The translations under genes and the position numbers were made by a program. From Candidatus Ventrousia excrementavium (GTDB taxonomy: Bacteria; Bacillota; Clostridia; Oscillospirales; Butyricicoccaceae), in the NCBI GenBank assembly GCA_018714845.1, contig DVMR01000051.1:1-63834 (forward strand): a DNA stretch of 63,834 nt. The letters run 5' to 3'. This document shows positions 25,576 through 34,159 of this stretch, in pieces. Position 1 is the stretch's first letter, and every line of letters starts with the position of its first letter. Under the pieces are notes generated by a model. The model had not been told where the DNA came from. It saw only the letters and a list, made by a program, of their open reading frames with translations, and ran no database searches.

Positions 25576-26250
25576 TTGCTTGTTCCCTTTTTGCGCACGC
25601 TCATTCTTTACATTTTCATTATTGTCGCCATCCGGCTGATGGGCAAACGGCAGGTCGGCGAAATGCAGCCAGCCGAGCTGGTCATCACCATCCTCGTTTC
25701 AGCCGTTGCATCCGTCCCCATGCAGGACATCGATATCCCGCTGGCGCACGGCGTCGTCCCCATACTCACCCTGATTGGCGCCGAGGTCATCATCTCGGCT
25801 ATTTCTCTGCACAACCTGCCATTTCGCCGGCTGCTGTCGGGCAAACCGGTCATCATCATCGAACACGGCAAGCTCAATCAAAAAGCGCTGCGCCAGCTTC
25901 GCCTGAGCATCGACGACGTGCTCGAGGACCTGCGGCTGAAGGATGTTTTTGACCTGCGCGACGTCCGCCTGGCGCAAATCGAGACCAACGGGCAAATCAG
26001 CGTGCTTCTTGAGGCGCCTGCACAGACGGCGACCGCCAAAATGCTCTCACTGTCGCCCACACCGCAGGACCCGTTTCACCTTGTCGTTTCTGACGGGCGC
26101 TTTCTGCCCGAAAACCTGTCCGCCATCGGCAAAAGCCGCAAATGGCTGGACAGCGTAATGGCTGCAAACGGGGCCAGGCAGTTTTCAGACGTGTTCTTTC
26201 TGTGCGCCGACAAAAACGGCAACACCATCTTCGCTAAAAAGGAGGTCTGA
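25576..26250 (+). CDS. DUF421 (YetF-like) membrane protein
   Basis: A 224-residue protein with three N-terminal membrane helices (about 5-25, 38-55, 63-80) and a cytoplasmic YetF domain. MGKRQVGEMQPAELVITILV near 24-43 and GKPVIIIEHGKLNQ near 95-108 are hallmark DUF421 motifs. It starts with TTG 25576, placed 6 bases after GGAGGG; this agrees with the family start better than the upstream TTG at 25558. It is paired with the DUF4363 gene 2 bases downstream, an association recurring in clostridial spore-formers. Role unknown; germination or spore membrane functions have been suggested for related proteins. Confidence 0.85.
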   Translation: MLVPFLRTLILYIFIIVAIRLMGKRQVGEMQPAELVITILVSAVASVPMQDIDIPLAHGVVPILTLIGAEVIISAISLHNLPFRRLLSGKPVIIIEHGKLNQKALRQLRLSIDDVLEDLRLKDVFDLRDVRLAQIETNGQISVLLEAPAQTATAKMLSLSPTPQDPFHLVVSDGRFLPENLSAIGKSRKWLDSVMAANGARQFSDVFFLCADKNGNTIFAKKEV

Positions 26251-26252
26251 GC

Positions 26253-26630
26253 ATGGGCCGAATCGCCGTAGCGGCCGGGTGTATCATTCTTATTGTCATC
26301 GGCGGCCTTGTCAGCCTACACTATGTCGAGTCTGTGTGCGACGACATTCTCGAGCAGATAGACCTCTCGCTTGGACAGTTGACTGAGACCGGAGAGGACG
26401 ACGGCCGCGCGCTGACCCGAGCGTATGACATCTGGGCAGATTTTCACACCTATCTGTGCACTTTTATCGGCCATGACCAGATCGACCAGGTGACAAACAG
26501 CTTTCAGCGTGCCATGGCGTTTTTAAGCTACGGGACCTATGACGAGTATCTGGCCGAGCTTTTGCAGCTCAAGGCCCTTGTACAGATGGTTCAGACCTTT
26601 GACCGGCCGTCGCTGCGCAGCATTTTATAG
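26253..26630 (+). CDS. DUF4363 family protein
   Basis: A 125-residue protein with one N-terminal helix (about 5-23) and a soluble helical bundle outside or at the membrane (WADFHTYLCTFIGHDQID near 68). Matches DUF4363, the habitual partner of YetF-like DUF421 proteins. GGAGGT precedes ATG and the terminator at 26673 closes the operon. No enzymatic motif. Confidence 0.8.
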   Translation: MGRIAVAAGCIILIVIGGLVSLHYVESVCDDILEQIDLSLGQLTETGEDDGRALTRAYDIWADFHTYLCTFIGHDQIDQVTNSFQRAMAFLSYGTYDEYLAELLQLKALVQMVQTFDRPSLRSIL

Positions 26631-26672
26631 CGAAAAGGGCCGGCACGGTCAGCCTTCTCCCAACAGACTGAA

Positions 26673-26703
26673 AAAGAACCCGCCCTCGCCGGGCGGGTTC
26701 TTT
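26673..26703 (+). terminator. Terminator of the DUF421-DUF4363 operon
   Basis: A 13-bp perfect stem (AAAGAACCCGCCC) with a TCGCC loop, ending in TTT. Confidence 0.88.
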
Positions 26704-26744
26704 ATGGCGCCTGAAGTCAGGAGACACTGATATGCCGTTCTGCG

Positions 26745-29075
26745 TTATTGCTGCAGAAAGCGCATGAGGATAGTGGCGACTTCGCAGCGCAGAGCGGAAC
26801 CGGCAGGCGACAGGGTCGTGTCAGTAGAGCCGGTAATCAGCCCCTCGGACACTGCCCACTCAAAAGCCTGAACGGCATAATCAGAGACGCTGCCCGCGTC
26901 AGTGAAAGCCGAAAGATCAGCGGCTGCCGAGACGTCCTGCTCCTTGTAGTCTGCATAGCGGTAGAGGATGGCAGCCATCTGTTCGCGCGTGATGGTGTCG
27001 TTGGGGCCGAAGCGGCCGTCGTCATAGCCGGTGACGATGCCGTTCTGGTTGGCCCAGGCGACAGCATTTGCGTAATACTGTCCTGCCTCCACGTCAGAGA
27101 AAGCGGAGTCAGCAGAGACCGACGGCTCATTTTCCAGGCGGTAAAGGATGGTGACAATCATGCCGCGCGTCGTCTTTTCATTGGGGCCAAAGGTGGTAGT
27201 GCCGGTGCCGCTCATCAGTTCGTTTTCATAGACATAGCGGACGCTGTCGCAGAACCAGTCGCCTGATTTGACGTCAGTAAAGGGAAGGCCGGTGCCCGAC
27301 CCGTCCCCAACGACAAAGCGGGCCTGAACCGTGTCCTCGGCAGGAATGTCATTTTCCCCTTCCTGAACGTTGAACATGCGAATTTTGAAAGTCAGCGTGT
27401 CGGTATAGGTACCGTTTTTCAGCCACAGGTGGGGCGTGACGGTAAAAGTCGTGCTTTCGCCCGGGTCCAGATAGGACATGCCGTAGGCGCTGCTCAAGTT
27501 GGCATAGGGATTGTCGGCGTACACAATAAAGCTGTCCGACCGGGCCGGCGTGACGAAAATGGGCGCCTCATTATTGTTGGTGACGGTCACTTTCTGGCCG
27601 GGCACCTCTGAATAGCCTTCCGGCTGCGAGCCAAAGTCCATCGAGTTGGGGGTGATGGTAATGTCAGTGGTCTGGCCGATGACAGCGCGGAGAGGGATAT
27701 TGAACTCGGCGCCCTGATCCGTGGTCAATACAAATGTATTCTCATAGGTTCCGGGTCCTTTAATGCCGACATTAAAATCAACTGTCAGCGTGCAGCTTTC
27801 CCCCGGGGCCAGAGGCTCTATGCTGCTAAGACTCAGGTTAACGTAGAAATTCGACGTAGATTCTTTTATGCCGCCATAGTTGAGATAGACAACCGAATCG
27901 CCGTTGTTGGTGATGGTAACGGTCTTGCTTTCAGGCTCAACGCCCGCGGCGACGGTGCCGAAATCAACCGACTGGGCGCTGAGAGACAGCTCTTCGCCCG
28001 GTTCGACAAGGGTGTATTCCACCGTAATGGGGAAAACAGTGGTGTCGCTTTCGTCCAGCCAGTCGCCTCCCCCGAGCGAACTCTCCGAGTGTCTGTAACC
28101 GAAGGCTGCTTTTATGTCGAATGTTCTCCGGATGGTCTCAGGGTAGCTGTCACTGTCAGTGTCCTGTATCTGGAAAGTGATGTCGAAAGACTCGCCCGCT
28201 TCAAGAGGGAAGAAATCCCAACCGACGTGTGGGGGCTGGTAATTGGACTCCCAGCCAAGATGGCCGGAACGATCGAGAAGCAGCCAGCTTCTGTCAATGT
28301 ACAGTGTGCGGCCGCTGGTATTGGTCAGGGTAATCGTGCGCTCAGGCCCCCCGGCCTCGGTATTCTCGATGTCCTTTACGACATTGCCGAAGTCAATGGA
28401 TGATGAAGAGATGCTCAAATCGCCCGCGCCCGGTCTGCTGCCGTCCGAAACGGGGGTTTCTGTTTCTTCGGGGTCGGGGTTTGCGAGTGGGTTGCCGTTT
28501 TCAACATATATGGAAAATGTACATTCCACCGAGCAAACGTTCTGGCCGTCTTCCCCGTTTTCCAGGACATTGACAAAATTCAGAGTGATTCGATCAGAGT
28601 TCTGTCCGTATCCGGCAGCGTCACCCCAGCCTTTGAGAAGAACGGCGCCAACCTCCTGATCTGGATCAATAGACCACTCCCACATAGGCTGAACGTTGGC
28701 AAAGAAACCTGTATTATTGTGTTCCCAGCCGGTTAGACGGACGGGCAATTCGCCCTTATTGACTACCGCAATAAATTCAGCCAGATCGGGTAAATCTCCG
28801 CCGGTAAACGTACCCCGGCATGAACCCAAGTCTATCTGGTTGCCGCCGACGACTGCGACGATGCACTCCGGTTCGGGTTCAGGCTCAGTCGGTTCGTTTG
28901 TCTCAGTGGGTTCGGTGGTTTCTTCCGTTTCGCCCGAAGAGTCAGGAGTACCCGTTTCTCCTTCCTCACCGGATGACGTGCTGGCCGGATCGCCGTCTTC
29001 GGCGAACACTGCTGTGGGAAGCAGCCCCACCAGCAGGCATAGGGACAGCAGAATTGCAAAGATTCGTCTTTTCAT
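26745..29075 (-). CDS. S-layer homology surface protein with Ig-like (ASH) repeats
   Basis: A 776-residue secreted protein. Signal peptide (about 1-26, ending AVFA), an acidic Thr/Glu/Pro-rich stretch (about 27-75), a first beta domain, then three choice-of-anchor/ASH-like domains, each opening IDFG, VDFG or MDFG (about 225-345, 370-480, 485-595), and three C-terminal SLH repeats (FTDVKSGDWF, FSDVEAGQYY, FTDAGSVSDY; about 600-776) that bind pyruvylated wall polymer. ATG 29075 is preferred because AAAGGAG lies 10 bases upstream. Probably displayed on the cell surface for adhesion or scaffolding; no catalytic domain seen. Confidence 0.88.
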   Translation of the reverse strand: MKRRIFAILLSLCLLVGLLPTAVFAEDGDPASTSSGEEGETGTPDSSGETEETTEPTETNEPTEPEPEPECIVAVVGGNQIDLGSCRGTFTGGDLPDLAEFIAVVNKGELPVRLTGWEHNNTGFFANVQPMWEWSIDPDQEVGAVLLKGWGDAAGYGQNSDRITLNFVNVLENGEDGQNVCSVECTFSIYVENGNPLANPDPEETETPVSDGSRPGAGDLSISSSSIDFGNVVKDIENTEAGGPERTITLTNTSGRTLYIDRSWLLLDRSGHLGWESNYQPPHVGWDFFPLEAGESFDITFQIQDTDSDSYPETIRRTFDIKAAFGYRHSESSLGGGDWLDESDTTVFPITVEYTLVEPGEELSLSAQSVDFGTVAAGVEPESKTVTITNNGDSVVYLNYGGIKESTSNFYVNLSLSSIEPLAPGESCTLTVDFNVGIKGPGTYENTFVLTTDQGAEFNIPLRAVIGQTTDITITPNSMDFGSQPEGYSEVPGQKVTVTNNNEAPIFVTPARSDSFIVYADNPYANLSSAYGMSYLDPGESTTFTVTPHLWLKNGTYTDTLTFKIRMFNVQEGENDIPAEDTVQARFVVGDGSGTGLPFTDVKSGDWFCDSVRYVYENELMSGTGTTTFGPNEKTTRGMIVTILYRLENEPSVSADSAFSDVEAGQYYANAVAWANQNGIVTGYDDGRFGPNDTITREQMAAILYRYADYKEQDVSAAADLSAFTDAGSVSDYAVQAFEWAVSEGLITGSTDTTLSPAGSALRCEVATILMRFLQQ

Positions 29076-29260
29076 CGCTGCATAACTCCTTTTTACAAAT
29101 TTCATTTTAATTTAAAATTCTTTTGTTATCTGCCCTAGCGAACAGGACAGCACAGGAACAGCTGCCCGAAGCAGCATCCATACAGCGCCGCCGCCTCATC
29201 CCCCCCTTAATCAAAGCATTGAGATGCAGTATAGTGACACTGCCTTTATATTATACCAGC

Positions 29261-29307
29261 CTGCCGAAAAAGTCCAGCCTTTGCGGGACTTTCCGGCAGG
29301 CTGAAAA
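29261..29307 (-). terminator. Long hairpin downstream of nrdR
   Basis: CAGCCTGCCG…GTCC pairs with GGAC…CGGCAGGCTG over about 18 bp with one bulge, 20 bases beyond the nrdR stop. It lacks a clean U-tract and abuts a TATAAT box (29250-29255) that may start the surface-protein transcript. Confidence 0.55.
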
Positions 29308-29326
29308 CGCCTGGCGATACAGGTTT

Positions 29327-29785
29327 CTATTCGCGGTTTTTGAGCAGCTTGGACAGCTCGTCCATGAACGTGTTGATATCGCGGAACTGCCGGTAGACCG
29401 ACGCAAAACGGACATAGGCCACCTCGTCGACCTCTTTGAGCTTTTCCATGACCAGCTCGCCGATATACTCAGATGCCACCTCACGGCTGAGGCTGTTCAA
29501 AATCTGCTGCTCGATGTCTGATGCGATTTTCTCGAGCGTCGCCAGCGGGACGGCCCGTTTTTCACATGCCTTGACCAGGCCCCCCAGCACTTTGTTGCGG
29601 TCAAAGGTCTGTCGCGATCCATCCTTTTTGACAACAATGAGCGGCACGCTCTCCACAGTCTCATAAGTGGTGAAGCGCTTGCCGCAACCCAGACATTCAC
29701 GGCGCCGGCGTATGCTGGTGCCCTCGTCCGCCGAGCGGGAATCAATCACCTTGCTGTCCGCCTGCCCGCAGTAGGGACATTTCAT
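29327..29785 (-). CDS. nrdR: Transcriptional repressor NrdR
   Basis: A 152-residue repressor of ribonucleotide reductase genes that senses ATP/dATP. N-terminal zinc ribbon CPYC…CLGC (residues 3-6 and 31-34) followed by RFTTYE, then an ATP-cone domain ([20 protein letters not shown] near 50-69) and [16 protein letters not shown] near 120. Full length. NrdR boxes near its targets were not found in this window. Confidence 0.96.
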   Translation of the reverse strand: MKCPYCGQADSKVIDSRSADEGTSIRRRRECLGCGKRFTTYETVESVPLIVVKKDGSRQTFDRNKVLGGLVKACEKRAVPLATLEKIASDIEQQILNSLSREVASEYIGELVMEKLKEVDEVAYVRFASVYRQFRDINTFMDELSKLLKNRE

Positions 29786-29837
29786 CGGGCATCCCCCTTC
29801 CGTTCAAATATTTTCCTTTATTATAGCAAAACGCTCA

Positions 29838-30130
29838 TCAGCATGCAAGAAAATCATCCACAATGTCCCGAAGCCCCACTGGCGTAACCCGCCCCTCAGC
29901 CATGCGTTCAAGCACAGTGCGAGCATCCGGCCTTTGTCACATGTGACGTCCGGCACCTCATCCTCTTCAGGCGGCCTGTCCGGCCACTCCAGCCCGGCGC
30001 GTACACCATATTCCGTCAGCCCGTCCTGCCAGGCGCCATCCGCGTGTGCCGGCTGCACGAGCAGGCAGTAGGTCAATCTGACTTTTTTCCCTTCGAGCTC
30101 TGCCAAAACTGTGTTCTTTTGTACAACCAT
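29838..30130 (-). pseudogene. DUF6514 family gene with a frameshift
   Basis: The frame begins MVVQKNTVLAELEGKKVRLTY and runs to PDVTCDKGRMLA, then turns into an unrelated tail ending at 29804. Shifting frame near 29913-29920 gives VLERMAEGRVTPVGLRDIVD and a stop at 29838, which is the expected end of DUF6514 proteins (short clostridial proteins of unknown role). So a one-base loss or two-base gain has broken the gene, or the base call is wrong. GGAG precedes ATG 30130. The assembled product would be about 97 residues. Confidence 0.72.
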
Positions 30131-30281
30131 CTCTCCTCATTCCTCCCGCAGCATGTTCATACTGACATTTTACCGCATTCTGCCGCACGTTTCACCATCA
30201 ATCGTTCGTCAGTTTTCGACCTTTCCCGACATCTGTTATTCGTTTCAGGATGCCGTATTCTTTACCGTTTGAGTGAGAAAG

Positions 30282-30310
30282 TTGCACAGCGCACTTTTTT
30301 GTGGTACACT
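30282..30310 (+). promoter_or_regulatory. Promoter of the activase operon
   Basis: TTGCAC, 17 bases, TACACT, about 50 bases before the TTG start at 30359. Confidence 0.65.
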
Positions 30311-30358
30311 ATCCTGTACTGCAATGCGCGCCCCGGCGCGCCAATCGAGGTGAATTGA

Positions 30359-31285
30359 TTGAAGATTGGGATTCCACGTGCTCTGTTGTATTATCGTTAC
30401 CATACCCTGTGGGAGACCTTTTTTGAAGAGCTGGGTGTCGAGACCGTAATCTCTCCCCCCACAAACAAAAGCATTCTTGATACGGGCAGCATCTATGCCA
30501 TTGACGAGTCCTGTCTGCCCATGAAAATTTTTCTGGGCCATGTCGAGTGGCTCATCGACCGTTGTGACATGATTCTTGTGCCCCGCATCGCAAGCCTTGG
30601 CCGTCAGGGGTCGACCTGCATGCGCTTTCACGCCGCGTATGATGTTGCCCAAAACACCTTCCGCGACCGAAAAATCAAGCTGCTCGATTACAACATCGAC
30701 CTGCGCAAAAGCGGCGGAGAGCTCGAGACCTTCCTGACTCTGGGCCGCGCTGTGGGTAAAAAGCGCACCCAGAGCCTGCATGCCTATCTGACGGCCCGGC
30801 AGGCGGACAAGGCGGTGAGCACGGCTGAGATTCTGCACCAGCGCGACCTTTTGCAGGGTGACCACTGCCGCATTCTGGTCGTGGGCCATCCTTATAATAT
30901 ATATGACCCATATGTCGGCGGGCCTGTGCTCGACTGCCTGCGCTCGCTGAACACCGTTCCCATTATCGCCGATATCGTCGACCGCCGCGAAGCGCTTGAG
31001 CGCAGCACCAACATCACTGCCACGCTGCCGTGGGCCTTTAACCGCCAGCTGGTCGGCGCCATTGACATTTACCGCCGCTATGTCGACGGCATCGTATTGA
31101 TGAGCACCTTTCCCTGCGGCCCCGATTCACTGGTCAATGAAATCGTCATTCGCCGTGTGCGCGACCTGCCGGTGCTCAATCTGCTCATCGACGGCCAGGA
31201 AGGTACGGCCGGACTGGAGACGCGGCTTGAGAGCTTTGTGGATATCATCCACTTCAAACGTGAGGAGGACATCACACTTGCCTGA
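30359..31285 (+). CDS. DUF2229 CoA-dehydratase-activase-associated protein
   Basis: A 308-residue protein beginning MKIGIPRALLYYRYHTLWET, the signature of DUF2229, which is normally one segment of very large CoA-substrate-specific enzyme activases. Conserved cysteines sit in DESCLPMK (near 57), STCMRF (near 88) and TFPCGPDS (near 258), suitable for an iron-sulfur cluster of the 2-hydroxyacyl-CoA dehydratase type. It starts with TTG, 6 bases after GAGGTG. It overlaps the next gene by 8 bases. Catalytic role unknown; it may be the electron acceptor of the activase encoded third. Confidence 0.82.
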   Translation: MKIGIPRALLYYRYHTLWETFFEELGVETVISPPTNKSILDTGSIYAIDESCLPMKIFLGHVEWLIDRCDMILVPRIASLGRQGSTCMRFHAAYDVAQNTFRDRKIKLLDYNIDLRKSGGELETFLTLGRAVGKKRTQSLHAYLTARQADKAVSTAEILHQRDLLQGDHCRILVVGHPYNIYDPYVGGPVLDCLRSLNTVPIIADIVDRREALERSTNITATLPWAFNRQLVGAIDIYRRYVDGIVLMSTFPCGPDSLVNEIVIRRVRDLPVLNLLIDGQEGTAGLETRLESFVDIIHFKREEDITLA

Positions 31286-32345
31286 GACCAAGGTCAGTTT
31301 TCCCCATATGGGCAGCTACTGTGTGCCCATTGAATATCTGTTTACCCGCGGAGTGGGCGTTGATTATGTCACCCCGCCGCCTATCACCCGGCGCACGCTC
31401 GAAATCGGCAGCCGCTACAGCCCCGACACGGTCTGCGCCCCTTTCAAATACAACCTGGGCAACTTTATCGAAACCATCGAGGCCGGCGCCAATACATTGG
31501 TGCAGACGGGCGGCGTCTGCCGTTTGGGCTATTACGGCGAGCTGCACGAGCAGATTCTGCGCGACCTGGGCTATAATGTCCGGTTTGTCAACATGGCGCG
31601 TGCCAGCTACTCAAACCCGGCCAGCTTTTACTCTGAATTTCTCAGCATCAACCCCGACCTTTCACTCAAGCGGGTGGCCTCTGTACTGACGCTGGTGCTC
31701 AAAATGGTCGAACATATCGACGCCTTTGAAAGCTACATGCGCAACAATGTCGGTTTCGAATGTGAAGAGGGTTCGTTTGACCGCCTGCATCAGGATTTTC
31801 TGGCGTCTCTGAGCGCTGTTGAAAGCCATAAGGAATTAAACGCTATCTCCAAGCTTTATATGCGCCGCCTGAAAGCCCTGCCGATCAGCCGTCCCAAAAA
31901 TCCGCTGCGCGTGGGTATTATCGGCGAATACTACACCATCATGGAGCCGTTCAGCAATCATTTTATGGAAAAGGCGCTGGCCCGCATGGGCATTGCCGTC
32001 GACCGGTGGATCAACATCAGCAACACCCTTTTGCACAACCCGTCCAAAAAGGTCATCACCCACATCAAAGACTACGCCAAGTACAACATGGGCGCTACAG
32101 CCATGTTTTCCATCGACAAGGCGCTTGAGTTCGCCAAAAAGCATTATGACGGCATCATCCACGTCAAATCCTTTGGCTGCACACCCGAGATTGACGCCAT
32201 GCCGGCACTGCAAAACATCAGCAACGACTATAAAATTCCCATTTTATATTTCAGCTTTGACTCGCAGACCAGCGAGACCGGCATCCAGACCCGTCTGGAG
32301 GCTTTTTACGACATGATTGTCATGCGAAAGGAAGACAGGAAATGA
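31278..32345 (+). CDS. 2-hydroxyacyl-CoA dehydratase-like protein
   Basis: A 355-residue protein of the HgdB/DUF2229-linked group. VSFPHMGSYCVPIEYL near 6-21, DTVCAPFKYNLGNFIE near 50, TGGVCRLGYYGE near 75 and VKSFGCTPEID near 296 contain the conserved cysteines that ligate the [4Fe-4S] or double-cubane cluster in characterised relatives. It starts with TTG 31278, 9 bases after GAGGAGG and inside the end of the preceding gene. Its stop overlaps the activase start. No substrate-specific neighbour is present, so it is not assigned to a known amino-acid fermentation. Confidence 0.8.
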   Translation: MPETKVSFPHMGSYCVPIEYLFTRGVGVDYVTPPPITRRTLEIGSRYSPDTVCAPFKYNLGNFIETIEAGANTLVQTGGVCRLGYYGELHEQILRDLGYNVRFVNMARASYSNPASFYSEFLSINPDLSLKRVASVLTLVLKMVEHIDAFESYMRNNVGFECEEGSFDRLHQDFLASLSAVESHKELNAISKLYMRRLKALPISRPKNPLRVGIIGEYYTIMEPFSNHFMEKALARMGIAVDRWINISNTLLHNPSKKVITHIKDYAKYNMGATAMFSIDKALEFAKKHYDGIIHVKSFGCTPEIDAMPALQNISNDYKIPILYFSFDSQTSETGIQTRLEAFYDMIVMRKEDRK

Positions 32346-33295
32346 AGGCATATCTCGGCATTGACGTGGGCTCCATATCGACCAAAGGCGTTGTCATTGA
32401 CGAAAAAAACGCCATTCTGGCCTCGGACTATCTTTGGACAGAAGGCGACCCGATGGGTGCGGTGCGCCGCCTGCTCAAGGCGCTGGCTTCTCAGCTCGAG
32501 GGCAGGGATATTCAGGTCGTCGCGGTCGGCACGACAGGCAGCGCCCGCAAGCTGACCGGCGCCATGACAGGGGCGCAGGTCGTCAAGAATGAGATTACTG
32601 CCCATGCCATCGGCACAACATCCCTGTACCCCGATGTGCGCACCATTTTTGAAATCGGCGGCCAGGACTCCAAGATTATTCTGGTCGAAAACGGCATTGT
32701 CGTCGATTACGCCATGAACACTCTGTGCGCTGCCGGAACCGGCTCATTCTTGTCCAGCCAGGCGCGCCGCCTCGGCGTACAGGTCGAAGAGTTCGGCGAG
32801 ATTGCTCTGACCAGCGAGCACCCCACTCCCATCGCGGCGCGCTGCACGGTTTTTGCCGAATCGGACCTGGTGCACAAGGCGCAGATCGGTCACAAAAAAG
32901 AGGACATCATCGCCGGTTTGTGCAAGGCGGTTGTCACCAACTATCTCAACAACGTCGGCAAAGGAAAAAAAATCGCACCGCCCATTGTTTTTCAGGGCGG
33001 CGTCAGCAAAAATGTCGGCGTCAAAAAAGCCTTTGAAGAGGCGACCGGCTACCCCGTGACCGTTGACCCCAACAGCCACCTGACCGGCGCCCTGGGCGTC
33101 GCTATTCTGGCCCGCAAATCTGGTAAAGAAAAGCCCTTTTCCTTTGGCGTGGCGGACATGGACTTTGTCACCCGCGGCGTGGAATGCGGAAAATGCTCCA
33201 ACCACTGCGAGATTATCTGCGTTTATCAGGACGGCCGACTGATTGATTCATGGGGAAACCGCTGCGAAAACGGCGCTATCAAGGCCGCAAAGTAA
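32342..33295 (+). CDS. Acyl-CoA dehydratase activase (BadF/HgdC type)
   Basis: A 317-residue ATPase of the ASKHA fold that uses ATP to push one electron at very low potential into a dehydratase-type partner. YLGIDVGSISTKGVVID at 4-20 (phosphate 1), the two cysteine segments CAAGTGSF near 129 and RCTVFAES near 168 that hold the dimer-bridging [4Fe-4S] cluster in HgdC, and GGVSKNVGV near 220. A C-terminal ECGKCSNHCEIIC motif (about 281-293) adds four cysteines. ATGA overlap with the upstream gene: one translational unit. Confidence 0.9.
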   Translation: MKAYLGIDVGSISTKGVVIDEKNAILASDYLWTEGDPMGAVRRLLKALASQLEGRDIQVVAVGTTGSARKLTGAMTGAQVVKNEITAHAIGTTSLYPDVRTIFEIGGQDSKIILVENGIVVDYAMNTLCAAGTGSFLSSQARRLGVQVEEFGEIALTSEHPTPIAARCTVFAESDLVHKAQIGHKKEDIIAGLCKAVVTNYLNNVGKGKKIAPPIVFQGGVSKNVGVKKAFEEATGYPVTVDPNSHLTGALGVAILARKSGKEKPFSFGVADMDFVTRGVECGKCSNHCEIICVYQDGRLIDSWGNRCENGAIKAAK

Positions 33296-33368
33296 AAATT
33301 CAGAAAATCGTTGCTTCCCTTTCTCTCGTCTGTTATACTGGAAATAACTTTTCAGAGGAGGGATTTTT

Positions 33369-33719
33369 ATGAGCATCCGCCGTCGGAGTATCGGCGTGTG
33401 CATCCTGCTTTCCATTGTCACCTGCGGCATCTACGGTCTTTACTGGTTTATCTGCCTGACCGATGAATCCAACGCTGTGGCCGGTGAGCAGGGCACGTCG
33501 GGCGGCATGGCACTGCTGCTTTCCATTGTCACCTGCGGTATCTACTATTTCTATTGGAGCTACAAGCTCGGCGAGAAAATGGATAAGGCACGCACCTACA
33601 ACAACGTCGCTCCGGGCTCGCTGGGCATCGTGTTCCTGCTTTTGAGCATTTTCGGTCTTGGCATCATCACCTATGCGCTTGCTCAAAACGAGATCAACAA
33701 GTACGCGACTGTCCTTTGA
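33369..33719 (+). CDS. DUF4234 family membrane protein
   Basis: A 116-residue membrane protein with three helices. It contains a visible internal duplication: LLSIVTCGIYGLYWF (about 14-28) and LLSIVTCGIYYFYWS (about 50-64), the DUF4234 hallmark. GAGGAGGG precedes ATG. Function unknown. The downstream DUF2752 frame overlaps its end. Confidence 0.85.
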   Translation: MSIRRRSIGVCILLSIVTCGIYGLYWFICLTDESNAVAGEQGTSGGMALLLSIVTCGIYYFYWSYKLGEKMDKARTYNNVAPGSLGIVFLLLSIFGLGIITYALAQNEINKYATVL

Positions 33720-34092
33720 GCAAAAGCACCGCGTCCGGCGTCTGGCGTTTTTTCTTTCCGCCGTGCTGGCATGCGGCCTCGCTTATGCCGGTCTGTGTAC
33801 GGTTCTCGGCTTTGTATTCCCCTGTCCGTTTTATACAGTGACCGGCCTGCAGTGTCCGGGCTGCGGTGTCAGCCGCATGTGTCTCAGCCTGCTGCGTCTT
33901 GATTTTGGCGCCGCATGGCAGTATAATCCCGGACTTTTGTCGCTTTCGCCCGCTCTGGCCGCCCTGGCTGTGCTGACAGCCTGGCAGTACGTCAAAACCG
34001 GAACGCTTGCTCAGACCCGCTCTGCCCATGTGCTCACGGTCTTTTGCATCGTGTGGCTGCTGGTGTGGGGTGTTTGGCGCAATATTACTTAA
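33673..34092 (+). CDS. DUF2752 family membrane protein
   Basis: About 139 residues; two or three helices and the DUF2752 signature CPFYTVTGLQCPGCGVSRM (about 50-68), where a C-P-x-C-G motif follows a phenylalanine-rich loop, then LDFGAAWQYNPG. The start is uncertain: ATG 33673 overlaps the DUF4234 gene by 47 bases and has no clear ribosome-binding site; ATG 33658 and TTG 33679 are alternatives, and translational coupling is likely. Role unknown. Confidence 0.78.
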   Translation: MRLLKTRSTSTRLSFEQKHRVRRLAFFLSAVLACGLAYAGLCTVLGFVFPCPFYTVTGLQCPGCGVSRMCLSLLRLDFGAAWQYNPGLLSLSPALAALAVLTAWQYVKTGTLAQTRSAHVLTVFCIVWLLVWGVWRNIT

Positions 34093-34097
34093 AAATA

Positions 34098-34128
34098 AAA
34101 ACGGCATCGGGTCAACCGATGCCGTTTT
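34098..34128. terminator. Bidirectional terminator
   Basis: AAAACGGCATCGG / CCGATGCCGTTTT, 13-bp perfect stem with a 5-base loop. The U-tract is much better on the minus strand (TTTTTATTTTT), so it probably ends the 6S-like RNA as well as the DUF2752 transcript. Confidence 0.85.
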
Positions 34129-34159
34129 GTCCGCCTCAAAACAGGCGCTTGTTTTTTAA

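Noticed and set aside
29076-29250. Cyclic-di-GMP or other riboswitch before the surface protein gene
   Set aside because: The leader has a small GCTGC-TTCG-GGCAGC hairpin but lacks the conserved GGCAAACC and GACGCAAAGCC cores.
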